A DNA stretch of 64,000 bases from Streptomyces sp. LUP30 (GTDB taxonomy: Bacteria; Actinomycetota; Actinomycetes; Streptomycetales; Streptomycetaceae), in contig NZ_MJAJ01000014.1 in assembly GCF_001746365.1 (NCBI RefSeq), forward strand, positions 87,598-151,597, read 5' to 3'. A program made the translations under genes and the position numbers. Below, in pieces: positions 19,701 through 27,086 of the stretch; the stretch's first letter is position 1, and the number at the start of each line of letters is the position of its first letter. The notes beneath the pieces were generated by a model that was not told the origin of the DNA, made no database searches, and was given only the letters and a program-made list of their open reading frames with translations.

Positions 19701-20151
19701 GCAGCCGCACCTGGGCCTTGGCGGAGCCGGTCGCCGCCGGGTCGGCCAGCAGCTTGACGGGCAGGCCGGGTACGGGCAGCTGAGCGACGGCGGGACGTGC
19801 GCCCCTCTTGCCCGCCGCCTTGCCACCGGCGCTCAGGCCTTGAGCAGCTGAGGCCGCCGGGGTGGTCGTGGGCAGCTGGACCTGCGCGGAGCCGGCCTTC
19901 GGCCAGGCGGCGTGGGGCGCGCGGCGCAGGCCCGACGGCAGACCGTCCGCCTTGCGCGGCTTGGTCCTGAGCGATACGCCGGGGACAGGGTGGTCGGCCT
20001 CGACGGGTGAGGTGTGCCGGACACCGCCCGATGTCGCGGCGGCCAGCGCGGGCTCGGCCTGGAACAGCGAGCCGATCATGAGCGCGGTCACCGTCAGGGT
20101 GGTGTACCGGTGGAAGCGGCCCGCGCGAGGCGGCCGTATGGGTCTGGACAA
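13711..20151 (-). CDS. Secreted RHS/YD-repeat polymorphic toxin candidate
   Basis: 2146 residues. TTG 20151 follows AAGGA. A signal peptide (HRYTTLTVTALMIGSLFQAEPALAAA) sends it out of the cell. The N-terminal half is an RHS shell with a SpvB-like region (SIGYSSGAVDGQTTTSNNQ); many YD repeats follow (roughly 900-1750), then the RHS core (GLTHLGAREYDPKTGRFLSA ... LNGYAYAHNNPLRRSDPTG, about 1800-1865). Past this conserved junction there is a unique tail of about 280 residues including FGGKGTSWHIEKAVAKLGGL and a hydrophobic stretch AFGVVGGAVSVAQF; I could not assign its activity. It follows a LamG/DNRLRE gene and precedes a small putative immunity gene, the standard polymorphic-toxin order. Confidence 0.8.
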   Translation of the reverse strand: MSRPIRPPRAGRFHRYTTLTVTALMIGSLFQAEPALAAATSGGVRHTSPVEADHPVPGVSLRTKPRKADGLPSGLRRAPHAAWPKAGSAQVQLPTTTPAASAAQGLSAGGKAAGKRGARPAVAQLPVPGLPVKLLADPAATGSAKAQVRLLPKETARGLGLDGVLLSVAAAGPASTSTGSRSIGVSIDYSAFGEAYGGDYGARLRLVTLPSCALTTPKLPRCRTTTPVAGRNDSEKHTVSAASVALRPAASAVLLAAVADPDGGSAGAGDYSATPLSSSAAWQTSLQTGDFSWSYPLTAPTVPGGLLPKLSIGYSSGAVDGQTTTSNNQSSWVGSGFDMNTGFIERRYKPCGEDGDWSKDDAPGDQCWGYDNATISFNGRAGELIPAGKNVWRIRNDDGTRVEKLSDATGRANGDNDGEYWKVTTTDGLQYFFGYNRLPGWSTGKPETKSTWTVPVFGNNTDEPCHQATFAASWCQQAWRWNLDYVVDLQGNAMSYWYDPETNSYGRNRVAADDTPYERGGVIDRIEYGQRSDTLYTAKPVGKVVFTNTERCIEATAAACAVTEIEKNPTRWEDTPYYLNCKAGGDCDKGRFAPSFWSRKRLSKVTTQILQPSGGYADADAWAFVQRWGDADIDRSLLLESIQHTGLSAAPSITLPKVTFGYKQGPNRLDRLGDGIAPFIKYRLSNVSDESGGSIDVAYSEPECDFAALPTPESNTTRCFPQYWQPAGAPDPVQEWFNKYVVTQVTATDRTGGSDDMVTKYAYLDGAAWHYADDDGLTKEKYKTWSQWNGYGRVQVQSGGWDGMRSLNEHWFLRGMDGDRKNAGGGVKAVTVSDGEGGSLTDHEAFQGVEFKTIDYTGPGGTVESKTVSTPWRKETAKRVRDWGTVTANLTGTAATRTWDRKHDGGWQQTSTATTYDDLGRVTEDSDLGEAAPGDEQCTTTEYADNATTWLRALPKQVEVLDVACGTAVTYPAHLLSRKRNTYDSLAFGAAPTRGLLTKQEELVGYTGATPNYRWKSTGYDSYGRPKSTSDSSGASSTTVFAAATATKPGTLTVTGTELVAGTPSSAQSVVTEFDGVRSLPTATIDTNGKRADAEFDALGRLTKAWLANRPKSSSPTPSLEYGYRIAEGDIAAVVAKKLMNDGSQQASYILYDGWLRPRQSQSVGSDGGRLIDDTFYDGRGLVVRKYAPYYAAKAPEAKLFGVTEQGSVETQTVNEYDGLGRQTVTRTLRGNGVGVELSRTTTTHSADLVTVDPPDGATPTATVLDAAGRTTELREFHGGAPTGAYDSTWYEHDADGHLTKVTGPDKTVRSYTYDLLGRQLTSTDPDSGTTRTTYDDADRVTTATDVGRQKTLAFVYDRLGRHTETRENSTTGPLLASWTFDTVRKGYLGSSTRYVGGAGGAQYTQTINAYDNLYRPLRTTVSIPSTEPGLGGAAGVSYQTNTTYNLDGTVKSASYPAAGNLPAEVVAPTYDGLQRVVKAEGLGTYVGNARYSLTGKLEELELGDAGKRVWINNTYEPGTQLLSTSRTEREGIAGVDRAVTYDYDDAGNVDSVTDASRQGTDRQCFRYDYLQRLTEAWTPAGDCASAPAAAALGGPAPYWQSYTYTAAGNRDTDTTHDPSGKAAGDITRTYRYDENGKGQPNTLTSVSSAGAVTGKDTYTYEPGGGAESRTPAGGAKQSFTWDSEGNLASVTDGSATTQYLYDADGKRLISRGPGGVSTLYLGASEITWTKATGKTTARRYYDLGGASAVRQDDGKLSFVVADHHGTGELAVDATTQTMVQRRTMPFGEARGTLPPAGSWPGTKGFVGGTQDPTGLTHLGAREYDPKTGRFLSADAVVDPTDPQQLNGYAYAHNNPLRRSDPTGNYDPDMMAWCQDNPGRCQGGRIIPSKPSKHKKNPNPGMDKKRAHMPAVQNERLEKIIKELYIRPQVADSDVKGDGKTGTALIEEMNEGKAFGGKGTSWHIEKAVAKLGGLRDLLEDDRKAKVDTGKGILSDSDRKVAINESKELWTALNADDVAGEVTKRVNAKPEFAKTVSNLIKTVISAESMSEVTGQKFAVPENLHPKAAQRAVPSGEKIKGRGFAKAFGVVGGAVSVAQFPVDAYNYGFEEATKQLTESLTDPLGVVPEGQGAGCLFFNDCYVVSPMA

Positions 20152-20202
20152 CCCGAATGGTCCTTACGTTTGTCGGGTGGGGGTCGGGTCCGGTCGCTTG
20201 CG

Positions 20203-20237
20203 GACCCGTGGGCCCGCTGTATGCGGGCCCACGGGTC
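20203..20237. terminator. Perfect 15-bp hairpin downstream of the LamG gene
   Basis: Arms 20203-20217 (GACCCGTGGGCCCGC) and 20223-20237 are exact reverse complements with loop TGTAT, in the 150-bp gap between the LamG stop (20303) and the RHS start (20151). It likely terminates or attenuates transcription between the two genes. Confidence 0.6.
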
Positions 20238-20271
20238 GGAGAAAGCGCGTCGTCACGACGCCCGGGGATGC

Positions 20272-20313
20272 GGACTACGGGTCACGGGCTACGGGTCACG
20301 GACTACGGGCCTG
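20272..20313. repeat. Three tandem copies of a 14-bp repeat
   Basis: Units 20272-20285 GGACTACGGGTCAC, 20286-20299 GGGCTACGGGTCAC and 20300-20313 GGACTACGGGCCTG. The array overlaps the last codons of the LamG protein. Probably replication-slippage sequence; no function inferred. Confidence 0.55.
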
Positions 20314-23300
20314 GAACCGTGTCCAGGGACTCCCCGTTCCCGAGCTTGGCGATCTGGGCTTCACTCGCCACGCCGGAGAAGATCCACACGTCGTCGATCA
20401 CGCCCGGCCAGTACTCGCCGAGGGTCCCGTTCTCCTTGTTGCGTCCGAACTGCAGCTGCTTGGTCGCCTGGAAGGGCTGGACGTTGGACCGCCACGACAT
20501 GGCGTCCTCGACCTGCTCCAGATGACCGTTGACGTACAGCCGTGCCTCGTCGGCGAACGCGTCGTACACGACGGCCAGGTGGTCCCACTCGAACTCCGAC
20601 TGGAAGCTCGAATGCCGTACCGCGGGCCGGGGCGCGCCGGCCGTGTCCGCCCCGGGCAGTTCCAGTTCGTAACCGCCCTGGTTCTCCGGGTCCGTGGGAT
20701 CCGGCGCATAGCGCACGGTGAAGGCGCTGTTGACGGCTCCTTCCGCCGACAGGACCGTGACCTTCTTCTGGGGGCGTGCCGCGGTGGTCACCCAAGCGGT
20801 GGCGGTGAAGCTCTCCTTGGTGTTGACCGGGACCGTCGCGGCGGCGGCGTAGTCGTCCACCCCGTCCAGGACCAGACCGCCCGCGCCGACCCATCCGGCG
20901 GCGGGCTTCACGGACGCCTGGCCGGACAGGACCGCCGGCCGCTTGCCGACGCTGTCGTCCGGGCTGGAGGCCGGCGTGCCCGCCGTCGTGGCGTCGAACT
21001 TCCAGCGGCCCTTCACCTGTGGGTGCTGCTTGAACAGGTCACCGGCCTCGTCCTTGGAGACCACCCGGTCGTACAGGCGCACGTCGTCGATCTGCCCCTT
21101 GAAGAACGAGTCGGGCCGACCGCCGTACGATCCCGCACCGACCTGTACCGGACCAGCGGCGTCCCAGGGGGCGGGCGTGAACGGGACAGCGGAGACGAGT
21201 CCGCCGTCCACGAAGAGCCGCAGTTCCTTCAGCGTGCCGTCGTAGACCCCGAGGAGATGGTGCCAGCTGTCGCCGGGGTACACCTGGTCTGCGGCGGGCT
21301 TGCCGAGGTTGGCCATCGCCCGTGTGGGCTGGACGCCCGCGGTGTCGGAGTTGTACCGGTTGAAGACCCACCGGCGGTAGGAGCCCGAGTAGTAGAGCTC
21401 GAAGCCGCTCTGCTGGGCGCCCGCCTGGGTCGCGATGATCTGCGCCGCGTCCGACTCCGTCCGGGGGAGCTTCGCCCAGGCGGCCACCGAGAAGCTGCGC
21501 AGGGTGTTGAGTTGCGGTCCGGCGGTGCTCGCGTAGCCGTTCGCAGCGGAACCGAGGTCCAGGGCGCCGGCCACGTTCCCCGGGACGCCGAACGTGGCGC
21601 CGTCGCCCTTGAGGACGAGCGGGTTCACCTGGCTCTCGCCCTTCGCCACCTGGGAGGTCGCCGCGTCGTCGAAGCTCCAGGCCGCCTTGGCCGGACGGCC
21701 CGTGGTCACCGGCTCCTGCCGGGCCAGCCGGCCGACGTCCTCCGCGCCCAGCGGACGGTCGTAGACGGCGGTCTCGTCGATCGCGCCCTTCCACGGGTCC
21801 ACGTAGGCGCCGTTGTACTTGGCCCGCCCGAACTGGAGGTTGGCGGCCGCGTGCCAGGGGGTGGTGACGGCGGCGGCGCCGGCCGCGACACCGTCCACGT
21901 ACAGGGTGTACTTGCCGGCCGTCGCGTCACGGACGGCCGCGAGATGGGTCCACTTGCCGACCTGCGGCGGGGCCGGTGACAGCACTTGCTGGGCGGCGAA
22001 GCCGGCGCCGGCGGCGTCCTTCGTGGGCACGCGCAGCGCCCAGCGCTTGCTCCCTCCCTCGTACCCGAGGTAGAGGCCCGCGTGGTAGGTGCCGTCGACG
22101 CTGACGGCGGTGGCGGTGGCGGCGTCCGAGTCGAGGCGCACCCAGGTGGAGACGGTGTAGTCGCCATCGGTGTCGAGCAGATGGGGGCCGGCGGCCGCGT
22201 AGCCGTCCGTGGCGTCCGCGCCGTTCAGGGCGAGGGCCGTGCCGCGCACGCCCGGTTCGCCGAGGGCCGCGGTTCCGTCGAGCAGGGCGGGCCGGACGCC
22301 GCCGTCGCCCGGGTCCTGGGTCGAGCCGGCCGGGGCGTCGAGGGTCCAGGCGGCGCGTTCGGGCTGGCCGGTGGCCACCCGGAACTGGTACGAGCCGATC
22401 GTGCTGTCGTTGTTGTTGGCGTCCCAGGCCTGCACGTAGAGGGTGTTGAGCCCCGGCCTGGTCGGCATCACGTCGATCGAGACGGGCGCTCCGGGCGTCG
22501 CGGGCTTGCGCTCATTGGCCGCGGTGGGGTCCGCGTTCAGGCCGAACCAGTACTTGGCCACGTCCGCCGCGGTCGAGTCGATGGTGAAGCGGCCGTAGCG
22601 TCCGACGCCGTCCAGCCAGGGGTCGAGCGGGTCGTCGGTGTGCGAGGCGGGGTACTGCCCGGAGGTAACGGTCGGTGCGGCCGGATGCTTGGAGTCGTAG
22701 ACCAGGTAGCAGCCGGTCTGGGTGTCGCCCGCGTAGCTCCAGGGCCCCCACAGTTTGCCGTCCGACGCCCGCACGCTCCACGCGGCCTTGACGTTCTGCG
22801 GGATGCTGGACGGGAGCGTGATCGTGTACGGCTGCCCGGAGGCCTTGGGGCCGATGCGGCCGGAGTCCCAGTGCTGTTTCCAGCCGTCGCCCGCGTCCCA
22901 CTCGACCTTGAACTCCGCGTACACCTGGTCCTTGTCGGGGTCCGACAGGACGGCCGTCGCCTTGGGAAGGACGTTGACGGCCTTGGGCGACAGCGTGCAG
23001 CTGCCCCCGGGGGCCATGGTCAGCTGGGACTGCTTGGGCTGGCTCGGCGGGTTGTTGTACTCGACGCGCAGGAAGCCGTTGCCCGCGAAGCGCTTCCACT
23101 GGTTCTCGGCGCTCTCGTCCGGGGCCTTGAGCCCGAAGGTGAGCGACGTCTGCTTATTGGCGGCGGCCCAGACGACGGCGTCCTTGGCGTTGAACTCCAG
23201 GTCGCCGTCCGGGCAGGAGGCGGTCGCGCCCTTGGCCGCCGTCACTGTCGGCATCTGGTCGATCCAGTAGCCCGCGGCCTTCTGGTCGTTCCAGGACGTC

Positions 23301-24634
23301 GTCGAGGTGAGCGTCTTGGTACGCCAGAACTCCACCGGCTGCTTGGTGCAGTTGTAGGCGAACGTCTCCCGCACGACGAACTCGGCGCTGGTGATGCTCT
23401 TGCCGGCGAAACTGGTCACAGGCAGCTTGTAGAAGAGCCGCTTGGCGTCGTTGGGCGCGCACTTGAGACCGGTGAAGTTCGGCGGGCAGAAGCCCAGGCC
23501 GGAGTCGTCCGCGCCGTCGAACTTGTAGAAGTCGGAGTCGGGGTAGGCGCGGGAGACCATCGCGTACGAGGACGCACGCGGTGAGGACCAGGCGGGGTCG
23601 ATGAAGACCGGGTAGCGGGTGTCCTCACCGGAGAGCAGCTTCGGGTCGGGGGTGAGGAGGAGGGAGTTCCCCGTCACCGAGGCGCCCACGTCGGCCCGTG
23701 CCGAAGTGTCCCCAGGGCCGTCGTACAGACCGGCGGCGGGAGCGGCGGGCGAAGTGGGCCGCCCGGCCGCGGACTTGGCGGGCGCTTCGGACGCTGCGGA
23801 CTTGGCGGACGGCGCGCTGTTCTTGGCGCCCGCGCCCGTGTCCGGCACCATGTCGGCGGCTTGGCGGGAGTCCCACATCACCGGCTGCGCCGCTTCGAAG
23901 GCCACGCCTCCCGCTTGTGCGTCGACCGCCTCAAGTCCCCCGGTGGCGGTGGGACGGACGGTGAGCCCCTTGCCGGCCATGGGCAGCTTCAGTGCGGCGA
24001 GCCCGGGGTTGGCCGCGGCCCCGGCGCTCTTGACGACCAGCACCTGGGAGAAGCCGTCGGGCTCCGCGGTCATCCGCAGATCCACCCCCGGCAGGACCTC
24101 CGGATAGGTCACGGACGATCCGGAGAGCACCGGGGCGGGCAGGGTGCCGGGCCACGACAGTGACAGCTCCCGGCCCGCCTTGACCATCTTGACCAGCGGG
24201 TCACGGCTGCCGCCCGCCGAGAACACCACGTCGGAGGCGGCGGCGACGGGCGCGATGCCCACGCCGTCCAGCCGTCGCAGGCCGGTGTCGATGTCGACCC
24301 ATCGGCCCGCCCGACGGGTGCGCACCGGTTTCAGGTGGGTGATCTCGGTGAGGGTGCCGCTCGGGTTGGCGAACAGCTCGCGGCTCGCTCCGCGTTCGCT
24401 GACGACCTCGACCTGCTTGCCGGCTCGCCGGGCCTGGTCCCGTGCCCGGTCGACGGCGGGGGAAAGGGTGTCCGGTGTGGGTGCGTCGGCGGTCTGGGAC
24501 CGCGTCCCCGCCGTGTCCGAGGTCTGCGCGACCGCGGCGGGCAGGGACGATCCTGGTATCTGGCCCGTGAGCAGTGCTCCGACCAGTAGGGAGATCGCGC
24601 CGACGGCAGCTCTCCCCCGAGTTCTTTCAGCCAC
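20303..24634 (-). CDS. Secreted DNRLRE/LamG (concanavalin-like) multidomain protein
   Basis: 1443 residues from GTG 24634, which has GAGAGG six bases upstream; TTG 24652 is in frame. It has a signal peptide (VGAISLLVGALLTGQIPGSS), an N-terminal region common to this family, a DNRLRE domain (RLFYKLPVTSFAGKSITSAE, about 395-545), Ig/fibronectin-like spacers, then three LamG jelly-roll domains (about 815-985, 1020-1215 and 1240-1440), each with the WTHLAAVRD/WHHLLGVYD/WDHLAVVYD strand and YVDG/FVDG/YVNG turn. LamG domains bind glycans or protein. Genes of this type regularly precede large RHS genes in Streptomyces, so it probably helps export or display of the neighbour. Confidence 0.82.
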   Translation of the reverse strand: MAERTRGRAAVGAISLLVGALLTGQIPGSSLPAAVAQTSDTAGTRSQTADAPTPDTLSPAVDRARDQARRAGKQVEVVSERGASRELFANPSGTLTEITHLKPVRTRRAGRWVDIDTGLRRLDGVGIAPVAAASDVVFSAGGSRDPLVKMVKAGRELSLSWPGTLPAPVLSGSSVTYPEVLPGVDLRMTAEPDGFSQVLVVKSAGAAANPGLAALKLPMAGKGLTVRPTATGGLEAVDAQAGGVAFEAAQPVMWDSRQAADMVPDTGAGAKNSAPSAKSAASEAPAKSAAGRPTSPAAPAAGLYDGPGDTSARADVGASVTGNSLLLTPDPKLLSGEDTRYPVFIDPAWSSPRASSYAMVSRAYPDSDFYKFDGADDSGLGFCPPNFTGLKCAPNDAKRLFYKLPVTSFAGKSITSAEFVVRETFAYNCTKQPVEFWRTKTLTSTTSWNDQKAAGYWIDQMPTVTAAKGATASCPDGDLEFNAKDAVVWAAANKQTSLTFGLKAPDESAENQWKRFAGNGFLRVEYNNPPSQPKQSQLTMAPGGSCTLSPKAVNVLPKATAVLSDPDKDQVYAEFKVEWDAGDGWKQHWDSGRIGPKASGQPYTITLPSSIPQNVKAAWSVRASDGKLWGPWSYAGDTQTGCYLVYDSKHPAAPTVTSGQYPASHTDDPLDPWLDGVGRYGRFTIDSTAADVAKYWFGLNADPTAANERKPATPGAPVSIDVMPTRPGLNTLYVQAWDANNNDSTIGSYQFRVATGQPERAAWTLDAPAGSTQDPGDGGVRPALLDGTAALGEPGVRGTALALNGADATDGYAAAGPHLLDTDGDYTVSTWVRLDSDAATATAVSVDGTYHAGLYLGYEGGSKRWALRVPTKDAAGAGFAAQQVLSPAPPQVGKWTHLAAVRDATAGKYTLYVDGVAAGAAAVTTPWHAAANLQFGRAKYNGAYVDPWKGAIDETAVYDRPLGAEDVGRLARQEPVTTGRPAKAAWSFDDAATSQVAKGESQVNPLVLKGDGATFGVPGNVAGALDLGSAANGYASTAGPQLNTLRSFSVAAWAKLPRTESDAAQIIATQAGAQQSGFELYYSGSYRRWVFNRYNSDTAGVQPTRAMANLGKPAADQVYPGDSWHHLLGVYDGTLKELRLFVDGGLVSAVPFTPAPWDAAGPVQVGAGSYGGRPDSFFKGQIDDVRLYDRVVSKDEAGDLFKQHPQVKGRWKFDATTAGTPASSPDDSVGKRPAVLSGQASVKPAAGWVGAGGLVLDGVDDYAAAATVPVNTKESFTATAWVTTAARPQKKVTVLSAEGAVNSAFTVRYAPDPTDPENQGGYELELPGADTAGAPRPAVRHSSFQSEFEWDHLAVVYDAFADEARLYVNGHLEQVEDAMSWRSNVQPFQATKQLQFGRNKENGTLGEYWPGVIDDVWIFSGVASEAQIAKLGNGESLDTVPGP

Positions 24635-24651
24635 GCCAGCCCTCTCATGCA

Positions 24652-24670
24652 ATCTTCATAATGTGAAGAT
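24652..24670. promoter_or_regulatory. Inverted repeat ATCTTCA-N5-TGAAGAT upstream of the LamG gene
   Basis: Arms 24652-24658 and 24664-24670 are exact reverse complements and lie 18 bp before the chosen LamG start, in a locally AT-rich stretch. It may be an operator or a 5'UTR hairpin. The remaining 24671-25181 shows no supported gene. Confidence 0.4.
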
Positions 24671-25181
24671 GACTATCCGGGTGGCCGGTTCTCGTTGTCA
24701 ATCAAGTTCGACGGCAGTCAACTCCCGTGTCCCCGCCGGGAATCCGCGAGGAACAGAAGCACAAACCGGACACGTCCCCCGAAGCCCCGAGGCGGAATGA
24801 GCGGACCCAGTCGGCTGGAATGACGGGAGTGGGCGGGAGGCTGCCCGGGGCGGCGGTTTCGGCGTCCAGGTCCAGTGCGATCCGGGTTCCGGCGTCCGGT
24901 GCGGTCCCGGGTGCGCTGCGGAGCAGGCCGTACCCGGAACGTCGGTCAGGAGCCCCTGGGCCGCGCGTCATCGGAAGGGATCGCGTTACAGGTCAGGCGA
25001 CGTGCCGGACAGCCACGGACGAGCGCATACCGTGCCGGATCGAGCAGCAATCGAGACCAGAACTGAGACTGACCCCAGCCGGACAGCAACCCCTCGGCCA
25101 GGATTGCAGAAGCAGGGGAGTCTGTCGGTGAGCACCGCTACCATCCGGAATGCCTCACGGGACGACGAGCGGAGTCAGGGA

Positions 25182-25688
25182 ATGGGCGACGTGCACGAAT
25201 CGGCAGTCAAGCGGAAGTTGGGTATCCCGAGCTGGCGGAACCTGTCCAAGGACAAGGTGCTCAGGTTCGCGGCAGCGATGCCCGAGATGGCCACCGAGGT
25301 GCGGCTCAAGCTCATCGAGCAGTTCCCCTCCTTCAAGGACCTGGGCAAAGCCAACATCGATGCGGTCACAGAGGCCCACAAGACCACTCTTGCAGCCAAC
25401 GAGAACAGCCAGAACCACTTCTACAAGGCTGCGCAGGACCAGCGGGACGCCCTGCGGGCCGACCTCGGTCGGGACGACCTCAGCGAGGCACAGCGGGAGT
25501 CCCTGCACGACCGCTTCGAACGAAACGTGGGGCGGGTATCCGAGAAGGACAGCGAGAGCAAACAGTTCTTGATGGCGGGGATGAGGGTGGCGACAGTCGC
25601 CGGTGCAGCCGTCGTCGGGCTGGGCGTGGTATTCGTCGGCGGCAGGATTGCTGGAGCGAGCGAGGACGGTTCCGAGGAATCCCAGTAG
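25182..25688 (+). CDS. Hypothetical protein with C-terminal membrane anchor
   Basis: 168 residues, mostly charged amphipathic helices (KLGIPSWRNLSKDKVLRF, FKDLGKANIDAVTEAHKTTL) followed by one TM helix near the C-terminus (VATVAGAAVVGLGVVFVGG) and a short acidic tail. No enzymatic motif is seen. The start ATG 25182 has GGAG seven bases upstream; GTG 25130 is an in-frame alternative. I do not recognise a characterised family. The helical body plus tail anchor suggests a cytosolic-face scaffold. Confidence 0.6.
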   Translation: MGDVHESAVKRKLGIPSWRNLSKDKVLRFAAAMPEMATEVRLKLIEQFPSFKDLGKANIDAVTEAHKTTLAANENSQNHFYKAAQDQRDALRADLGRDDLSEAQRESLHDRFERNVGRVSEKDSESKQFLMAGMRVATVAGAAVVGLGVVFVGGRIAGASEDGSEESQ

Positions 25689-26027
25689 GACTGTTGTCGA
25701 TCAGACTGGCTGCCAGGTGAACGGAACGGCTCCCAAGGCGCCCTCGACAGTGCGCTGCACCTCACTGAAACTGATGTCCATGGGGGACAGCGCGATGTGG
25801 GGTCGCTGCTTTCACCGGCGGTACGGCCGTCTTACAGGTCATCTCGGCGGAGCCATCGCTCGCACCCAGATCCCGCGGGTAGCGGTGGCCATGCTGACAG
25901 CAGCCGGACGGCTCGTCGCCGATCAGGGCTCCGCCCGCTGAACTGGGACCGCTGTTCGCATCTGTCGTGCCGGCACAGGCCCCCGACGGCGGGGCGGATA
26001 CCGCTTCACAGCCCGCCGAGGAGTCAC
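25689..26027. other. No supported gene
   Basis: Short out-of-frame ORFs only. The last bases carry GAGGAG just before the ATG of the decayed NTF2-like gene. Confidence 0.4.
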
Positions 26028-26241
26028 ATGCCCACCCCTGATGCAACGGCTCCCACGGGCCTCAGGGAGGCCCCACCGCGCCTACCTGGACGTCATGATC
26101 GAAGGGGACACCACGACTCTCGAAGGCTTGCTCGCGGAGGACTTCACCCTCAGCTACGTGGCCGTACACGTGCAGCCAAAGGGGGAGTGGCTGGCGCAGA
26201 TGCGTCAGGGGCGGTTCGTCTACCACTCCATCGATGGCTGA
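26028..26241 (+). pseudogene. NTF2/SnoaL-like protein, frameshifted and truncated
   Basis: ATG 26028 after GAGGAG begins MPTPDATAPTGLREA; the frame then breaks near 26070 and continues in another frame as AYLDVMIEGDTTTLEGLLAE and DFTLSYVAVHVQPKGEWLAQ, a NTF2-like (DUF4440) fold. It ends at FVYHSIDG where it fuses to an oppositely oriented oxidoreductase fragment. About half the usual 120-130 residues remain. Confidence 0.6.
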
Positions 26242-26429
26242 TCGGCCAGTTCGCCTGCCACCACCTCGACGCCATCGGGCAGCGAGCGCCGGGCGCGGTC
26301 GGGGTCGCGGCTGAGCACGCGTGGCAGGCTGCCCAGTTCGAGCAGGCGGGCGGCGACGAGGCGTCCGATGCTGCCTGTCCCGCCGGTGATCAGAACGCGG
26401 GTGATGCTCGGGCGGGTTGGCTGCGTCAT
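26220..26429 (-). pseudogene. NAD(P)-binding NmrA-like reductase, N-terminal fragment
   Basis: From ATG 26429 the product starts MTQPTRPSITRVLITGGTG and contains the Rossmann nucleotide loop GGTGSIGRLVAARLLE and the RVLSRDPDRARR strand of NmrA-type reductases. It stops after 69 codons at the junction with the NTF2 fragment, whereas family members have about 280 residues. Confidence 0.65.
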
Positions 26430-27086
26430 GTCGTCGGCTCCTTGAAGGTCGAGCCGTCGATCAAGAACCTTCGCCGCCCTTGTCGACCCAGCCTTTGACG
26501 GCAGCATCATCGAAGCGTTCACCACTCCCATGGCCTTGCCATCAGATGGGCCCGCACCGAACAGAAGGCGATGGCCCAGGCCGCGGACTGTCAGATGTGG
26601 GCCCGGACCTGCTTTACCTTGATCGGCGGACAGTTCCCAGTCGAGGATGCCCAGGGCGGTCCGGGCGGCAGCGAACGTATGCCGGGACCTGCTGACTCAG
26701 CGCCTCGATGGTCTGCTGCCGGGACGCCCGGCGGCGCCGGCCACCCCTGGCCCCTCACGCGCCACGGACGATCATTGCGGTCATGCAGCGCCATACGCCC
26801 AAGCAGGGCGATGAGCGCCACCTTGACCCGGCCCGACCGTTCCCCGCTTCCCATTTGCAGCCGTCGCACGTCCCGTTCGACCTCCGCTCCTCCCGGTCGT
26901 GGGACCCGCACGGCTGTCCGCGTCCCGAGCCCGTCCCAGCACCGGTCCGTCCGCGCAGGTCACAGCCGTGCCGGCGTCCCGGCGTCCCGATCTCCGCCGG
27001 ACGCGACCACCACGGGACGTCCGCTGCCAGCATCACTCGGGCCGGGAGGGCTCCCGGCCACTCACCAGCAAGAGGGGGAACACCAG
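26430..27086. other. Non-coding region upstream of the GH25 muramidase
   Basis: An open frame continues upstream of the muramidase from 26571, but its codons are atypical and it lacks a signal peptide at its start, so it is rejected. The region likely holds the muramidase promoter; no box is recognisable. Confidence 0.4.

Noticed and set aside
13948..19851. 1967-codon open frame on the plus strand opposite the RHS gene
   Set aside because: Antisense shadow caused by strong GC3 bias; residues are low-complexity Arg/Gly/Val-rich with no domain, start site or signal.
26571..27086. N-terminal extension of the GH25 muramidase
   Set aside because: The signal peptide begins at ATG 27087 after a strong ribosome site; upstream codons are atypical.
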